The notes below the pieces were generated by a model. That model ran no database searches. It was not told the origin of the DNA and saw nothing but the letters and a program-made list of their open reading frames with translations. From Armatimonadota bacterium (lineage in GTDB: Bacteria; Armatimonadota; JADLDR01), in assembly GCA_020846535.1 (NCBI GenBank), contig JADLDR010000093.1:1-58718 (forward strand): 58,718 nt of DNA. Reading direction: 5' to 3'. The translations under genes were made by a program, and so were the position numbers. The stretch's first letter is position 1, and each line of letters opens with the position of its first letter. Of the stretch, positions 55,547 to 58,718 are shown piece after piece.

Positions 55547-57253
55547 TCACTCCCCGTGCAGTGTAATCTCAGTGGCATCCCCCCAGATGACATTATCGCC
55601 CCAGATGACATTATCGCCCCAGATCACGTTTTCACCCCAGATCACGTTTTCACCCCAGGTGACATTCTCTCCCCAGATGACGTTCTCTCCCCAGATGACA
55701 TTATCGCCCCAAATCACATTATCGCCCCAGATCACGTTGTCGGTCAGGACAACGCCCCATTCGGTTTGTACGACCCTGGGGGACAGGGCGGGCAGACTGG
55801 CCGTGCCGGTGCAGCGCAGGGCAGCCGGAATGTTGAGGTAGCCTGCGCCCCGGGTGTAGATATCGCCCAGGATCTTCTCGGCGGTCTTCATCAGGCGGGC
55901 TTTGACGGTATCCGGCGTAAGGGTCGGGTCTTTCTGAAGCATCAGGGCCGCGGCCCCGCTCACCACCGGAGCGGCCATGCTGGTTCCGCTAAGGGTGAAG
56001 TAGCTCGGTTTCGATGCGCTGCGGCTGCTGTCGCTGGCTGCCTCGGTCATGTCGCCAATGAGGGGATCGAAGGAACTCACCGACATCGAATCCTCGGATT
56101 CGGTCGTTGCAGCAGCCGACAGGTCGCTTGGCAACGGGTAGACGGCGTTTTCCGGGTGGCCTGTTGTCAGGTAGCCGTCGGCATAGAGTGAAACGATCCG
56201 GTTGCCCGGAGCCATGATGTCGGGTTTGAGTACATGGTCGAGCCGGGACGGCCCGCGACCGCTGTAAGTGCATACCTGGTCATCGGCCCGCGACGCCGTT
56301 CCCATGGTCTTCATAGCTCCCACGGTAATGACGCGAGGATCGTTCCCCGGCGAGTCGATGGTGGCATAGCCGTTCCGCCCCTGGTTGCCTGCGGCCACCA
56401 CGACCACGATTCCGGCCTGCCAGGCCCTTTCGACCGCCTGGCACAGAGGGTCGGTGGTGTAGCTTTCGCCCACCGGATGGCCCAAAGAAAGGTTCATGAT
56501 CCGGATGTTGTAGCGGGTCTTGTTGGTGATGCACCAGTCGATCCCGCTGATAACCGTGCTGACCCGCCCGGAGGAAAGGTTGTTCAGCACTTTGACCCCG
56601 ATCAGATTGGCCTTCGGAGCCATCCCCTTGTAGCGAACGCTGTAGGAAGTGCCGGAAACATAACCGCTGCCGGCGATGATCCCCGCCACATGCGTTCCAT
56701 GCCCGTTATCGTCATAGGCTTTTGCCTTGGCGTCCACGGCGTCATACCAGCCGATGATGCGGTTGGCCGGTCTGGTCAGGTCGCGATGAGTGCTGATGCC
56801 TGTGTCGAGTACGGCGATCCCGATGCCTGTTCCCTCGGCCCGATCCACCGCCCAGGCCACATCGGCCCCGACCGCGGAGGCCGTGATATCCAGCAGCCCC
56901 ATGACTTCCCGGTCCGGCGAGATGCGAGCCACGCCGGAATCATCCGATAATTTATCCACCTCCTTGGCGGGCATGACCGCCCTGAACCCATTGACGGCCT
57001 GCAATGATTTTTCGAACTTCCCGCCGCGGCGGAGCACCGCATTCCGCAGGCGGGTATCGATCTTGCCGCTGGCCTGCACGATGACCGCAACGGCTTCATC
57101 TCCCTGCGACGGCCCCATCCGGGAGTCGTCCACCTTTTTTGCCAGATCGGAGGCCATCTTGTTTCGGTCGGCCCATGCGCCCGTTCCCGAAGCTGTCATA
57201 ACCAACAACACCGCAAGCACTGCCAGCCCGATTCTGCGTTTATCCTTTTGCAT
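55547..57253 (-). CDS. Secreted subtilisin-family (S8) serine protease with NVIWG repeat tail
   Basis: The 568-residue protein has a signal peptide (MQKDKRRIGLAVLAVLLVM), an inhibitor-I9-like propeptide at about 50-118, and the S8 domain with catalytic Asp150 (AVLDTGISTHRDL), His185 (DDNGHGTHVAGIIAG) and Ser425 (LSGTSMAAPVVSG). The last 65 residues hold nine NVIWGD/E units, a motif I have seen at the ends of secreted S8 proteases. All catalytic residues are present. Upstream lie two c-di-GMP-I riboswitches and a terminator, so c-di-GMP probably controls it. A terminator follows the gene. AAAGGAGAG precedes ATG 57253. Confidence 0.93.
   Translation of the reverse strand: MQKDKRRIGLAVLAVLLVMTASGTGAWADRNKMASDLAKKVDDSRMGPSQGDEAVAVIVQASGKIDTRLRNAVLRRGGKFEKSLQAVNGFRAVMPAKEVDKLSDDSGVARISPDREVMGLLDITASAVGADVAWAVDRAEGTGIGIAVLDTGISTHRDLTRPANRIIGWYDAVDAKAKAYDDNGHGTHVAGIIAGSGYVSGTSYSVRYKGMAPKANLIGVKVLNNLSSGRVSTVISGIDWCITNKTRYNIRIMNLSLGHPVGESYTTDPLCQAVERAWQAGIVVVVAAGNQGRNGYATIDSPGNDPRVITVGAMKTMGTASRADDQVCTYSGRGPSRLDHVLKPDIMAPGNRIVSLYADGYLTTGHPENAVYPLPSDLSAAATTESEDSMSVSSFDPLIGDMTEAASDSSRSASKPSYFTLSGTSMAAPVVSGAAALMLQKDPTLTPDTVKARLMKTAEKILGDIYTRGAGYLNIPAALRCTGTASLPALSPRVVQTEWGVVLTDNVIWGDNVIWGDNVIWGENVIWGENVTWGENVIWGENVIWGDNVIWGDNVIWGDATEITLHGE
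55577..55738 (-). repeat. 18-base tandem repeat encoding NVIWGD/E (nine units)
   Basis: Codons 506-559 of the subtilisin gene encode nine 6-residue units, eight NVIWG and one NVTWG, each followed by Asp or Glu. At the DNA level the 18-base units are nearly identical, which suggests recent expansion or gene conversion. The repeat is coding and is not a CRISPR array. Confidence 0.9.
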
Positions 57254-57310
57254 CGGACTCTCCTTTCCAGAAGCGTGTTTCCTGCGGCTCCAGACCTGTC
57301 AGGCTCGATA

Positions 57311-57350
57311 ACCAAAAAGCCTCTCTTCGCTGTGACCGAAGAGAGGCTTT
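57311..57350 (-). terminator. Leader terminator downstream of the riboswitches
   Basis: A perfect 14-base stem (57316-57329 with 57337-57350) and 7-base loop are followed on the minus strand by TTTTTGG. It lies between riboswitch 2 and the subtilisin start, where it can act as the expression platform. Confidence 0.85.
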
Positions 57351-57365
57351 GCCGTCATTTTCGTA

Positions 57366-57455
57366 GACTTCGGCAGCCTGGCTGTCCTGGGGGCAAGCAC
57401 CCCGTTAGACCCAATCAGCTTTGCGTCCCCGGATTTCTCCGGGTTTGCCCTTCTC
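57366..57455 (-). promoter_or_regulatory. Cyclic-di-GMP-I (GEMM) riboswitch, gene-proximal copy
   Basis: The minus strand reads GGGCAAACCCGGAGAAATCC, then GGGGACGCAAAGC, GGGTCTAACGGGG and CAGGACAGCCAGGCTGCC. These match the c-di-GMP-I aptamer: the GGGCAAA strand, the GNRA tetraloop (GAAA) in P2, the conserved GACGCAAAGC joint, the YAA receptor and the closing helix. It is followed by the terminator at 57311-57350. Confidence 0.85.
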
Positions 57456-57485
57456 GGTCTGAAGCTTAGGTTGGGACACACGTTC

Positions 57486-57572
57486 GGTGGCTAGGCTGTC
57501 ATATCCGTAAGCGGACTTAGACCCTATAGCTTTGCGCCGCCGGGTTTCCCGGGCTTTGCCCTTATCGCGCTA
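57486..57572 (-). promoter_or_regulatory. Cyclic-di-GMP-I (GEMM) riboswitch, promoter-proximal copy
   Basis: The minus strand reads AAGGGCAAAGCCCGGGAAAC, then GGCGGCGCAAAGC, AGGGTCTAAGTCCGC and GACAGCCTAGCC. It has the same order of elements as the second copy, with GGCGCAAAGC in place of GACGCAAAGC. It has no terminator of its own before the second aptamer, so the two may act on one platform. Confidence 0.8.
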
Positions 57573-57589
57573 TGTCGTTGATTACTTAT

Positions 57590-57595
57590 ATTATA
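57590..57595 (-). promoter_or_regulatory. Putative -10 box upstream of the tandem riboswitches
   Basis: On the minus strand TATAAT (57595-57590) lies so that transcription would start near 57583, about 10 bases before aptamer 1. A clear -35 box is not seen (TTATCC at a 17-base spacing). Confidence 0.5.
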
Positions 57596-57654
57596 GACCG
57601 AAAAGGCTCGCCGGATAACTGTCAGGAATACCTGTTTTTCAGGCGCAGGGCCGA

Positions 57655-58718
57655 TTATTGGTTCCAGCCCAGCCGCCCGTTGATGGAGATGCTGTAAGTG
57701 GCGATGCGCGTTATCATGGTAAAGGTGGACCAGACCGTCTCGGCGACGAACTCGCCCAGGATGATGCCCAGAGCCACGTGGTGGAGCTTGTCGTATCCCC
57801 CCAGGCCGTAGTACCGCTGCACGAAGACCTTGATGATCCAGACGATGAAGAGGCCGAACCAGAAATAGTCCACCCCGAAATTCATCCCCAGCGCGTAGCC
57901 GGCCGGATGGAAGGGAAACGAAGGGATGCGGAACCGGAGGAAATCCAGGCCCATTACCACCCCGAAGCCGGCCAGCACGGAAAGCATGGCGGTGGGGTTG
58001 GGCGGGCGCTTCTGGGTGGCGAGGTTGAGGATCACCCCGCCGGTTTCCCCGCCCGCATCGCCCGCCCCCAGACGATAGCCGTTGTAGACGCGCAGCATAT
58101 GCCCCAGCGCCGTGCCGACTACAATTGCGATGGCGATGGCGAGGAACATGCCGCGCTGGTTCATGCGCGACCGCTCTCCGAGCTTGAAGCCTTCCAGCAT
58201 GTGCGGCATGGCATGGGTGCGGTGGATGCGGTTCATCATATGAAAGGTGGTGACCGTGCGGGCGATGGTGGCGTCGGTCAGGCTGCGCGTGCCCGCGAAA
58301 TCGACCAGCAGTTGGTTCGGCCCCATAAAGGCCATCTCGTGAGAGGGCGGCCCGAGCTGCGCCCGCATCCGGGTGAGGGCCGTGCTGAAGGCCAGGTAGA
58401 AGAGGGCGTAGATGATCACGAACCAGAAAGCCAGCCCGATAACGGTTCCCATCAACCCGAGCCCCACCAGGCTTGCGATTAGGCCGATGAAGGCCCACCG
58501 GTGCGGCATCCCGTCCGCATCCTTTTCTCCGTGTACGATAGCATGCCAGACTTCCTTCAGGTAGCGGCGCGAGACCAGGATGGCGGTGACGAACAGCCCT
58601 AGAAACGCCCCCCAGGTCTGCTCGCTGAAATAAGGAGCGGACGGCACCAGCCCGCCGCCCCCAAATGTCCCCTGCTCATAGCCCATCGCCCCGGCGACCA
58701 CTTGCTGGGCTTTCCGCA
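57655..58718 (-). CDS. DUF6785/DUF6784-type multi-spanning membrane protein (5-prime end cut)
   Basis: The open frame runs off the right edge, giving about 354 C-terminal residues. Several hydrophobic helices are visible (GAFLGLFVTAILVS, FWFVIIYALFYLAFS, GMFLAIAIAIVVGTALG, FWFGLFIVWIIKVFV), with family segments MAFMGPNQLLVDFAGTRS, GYALGMNFGVDYFWFG and KLHHVALGIILGEFVAETVW. These resemble the paired DUF6785/DUF6784 domains of Armatimonadota- and Planctomycetota-type membrane proteins of unknown function. It is likely a permease-like inner-membrane protein. The family name is recalled from motif resemblance. It is transcribed in the same direction as the subtilisin gene, upstream of its riboswitch leader. 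Confidence 0.65.
   Translation of the reverse strand, partial: RKAQQVVAGAMGYEQGTFGGGGLVPSAPYFSEQTWGAFLGLFVTAILVSRRYLKEVWHAIVHGEKDADGMPHRWAFIGLIASLVGLGLMGTVIGLAFWFVIIYALFYLAFSTALTRMRAQLGPPSHEMAFMGPNQLLVDFAGTRSLTDATIARTVTTFHMMNRIHRTHAMPHMLEGFKLGERSRMNQRGMFLAIAIAIVVGTALGHMLRVYNGYRLGAGDAGGETGGVILNLATQKRPPNPTAMLSVLAGFGVVMGLDFLRFRIPSFPFHPAGYALGMNFGVDYFWFGLFIVWIIKVFVQRYYGLGGYDKLHHVALGIILGEFVAETVWSTFTMITRIATYSISINGRLGWNQ

Noticed and set aside
55577..55738. Short direct repeats that look like a CRISPR array
   Set aside because: The units are 18 bases with no spacers and lie in frame within the subtilisin gene, encoding NVIWGD.

Overview
The window reads as a GC-rich chromosomal segment from an anaerobic bacterium of the Terrabacteria side of the tree. 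A member of Armatimonadota or a close relative is my best guess. This is inference from gene content: a Ycf45-type R3H ATPase, a tmk-darA-holB cluster, an Flx-HdrABC electron-transfer locus that suggests anaerobic life, and several families (GH106, a GH123-N-like protein, DUF4855, DUF4091, DUF6785/6784) that I associate with such bacteria. No rRNA, tRNA or CRISPR array is visible.

Layout. 1-1100: an IS3-type insertion end, a broken gene and a DUF4258/DUF2283 remnant pair. 1124-16738: metabolic and carbohydrate-related genes (proB, an isocitrate-lyase/PEP-mutase family enzyme, GH106, an O-methyltransferase, a HAD phosphatase, DUF4855, a CvpA-CAP fusion, two coupled secreted carbohydrate-related proteins, a decayed DUF4091 gene and an MttB-family methyltransferase). 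17136-30897: a housekeeping block with rpoZ, dnaJ, prmA, rsmE, an R3H ATPase carrying an intein inside its Walker A motif, tmk, darA, holB, secA and prfB with its +1 frameshift site. An aspartic-protease cassette with a nonsense codon and a 58-residue exported or membrane peptide sit inside this block. 31126-36649: an accessory, decaying region with a zinc-ribbon/glycine-glutamine repeat protein, a DUF2281-MazF toxin-antitoxin operon split by an IS630-family element, a group II intron fragment, and a glycyl-radical enzyme remnant beside an apparently intact activating enzyme. 36761-39159: an aminotransferase and a creatininase-family amidohydrolase. 39623-46366: a seven-gene operon hdrC-hdrB-hdrA-flxD-flxC-flxB-flxA. 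46416-52002: aldehyde and acyl-CoA dehydrogenases, a Lon-N protein, DUF1854 and an exported peptidyl-prolyl isomerase. 52238-58718: two secreted proteases (a metzincin with FG-GAP repeats, and a subtilisin with a nine-unit NVIWG repeat tail) and a multi-spanning membrane protein cut by the window edge.

The most striking items are the intein that splits the P-loop of the R3H ATPase and has lost both homing-endonuclease catalytic acids; two tandem c-di-GMP-I (GEMM) riboswitches followed by an intrinsic terminator in the leader of the subtilisin gene; the complete Flx-Hdr operon with a hairpin next to its first ribosome binding site; and the IS630 insertion inside an antitoxin gene. Palindromic dispersed repeats lie in many intergenic gaps, and two of them create false upstream starts for neighbouring genes. 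Several otherwise readable frames contain single TAG codons; because proB, secA, the R3H gene and the metzincin gene all end in TAG, I read these as decay and not as recoding.
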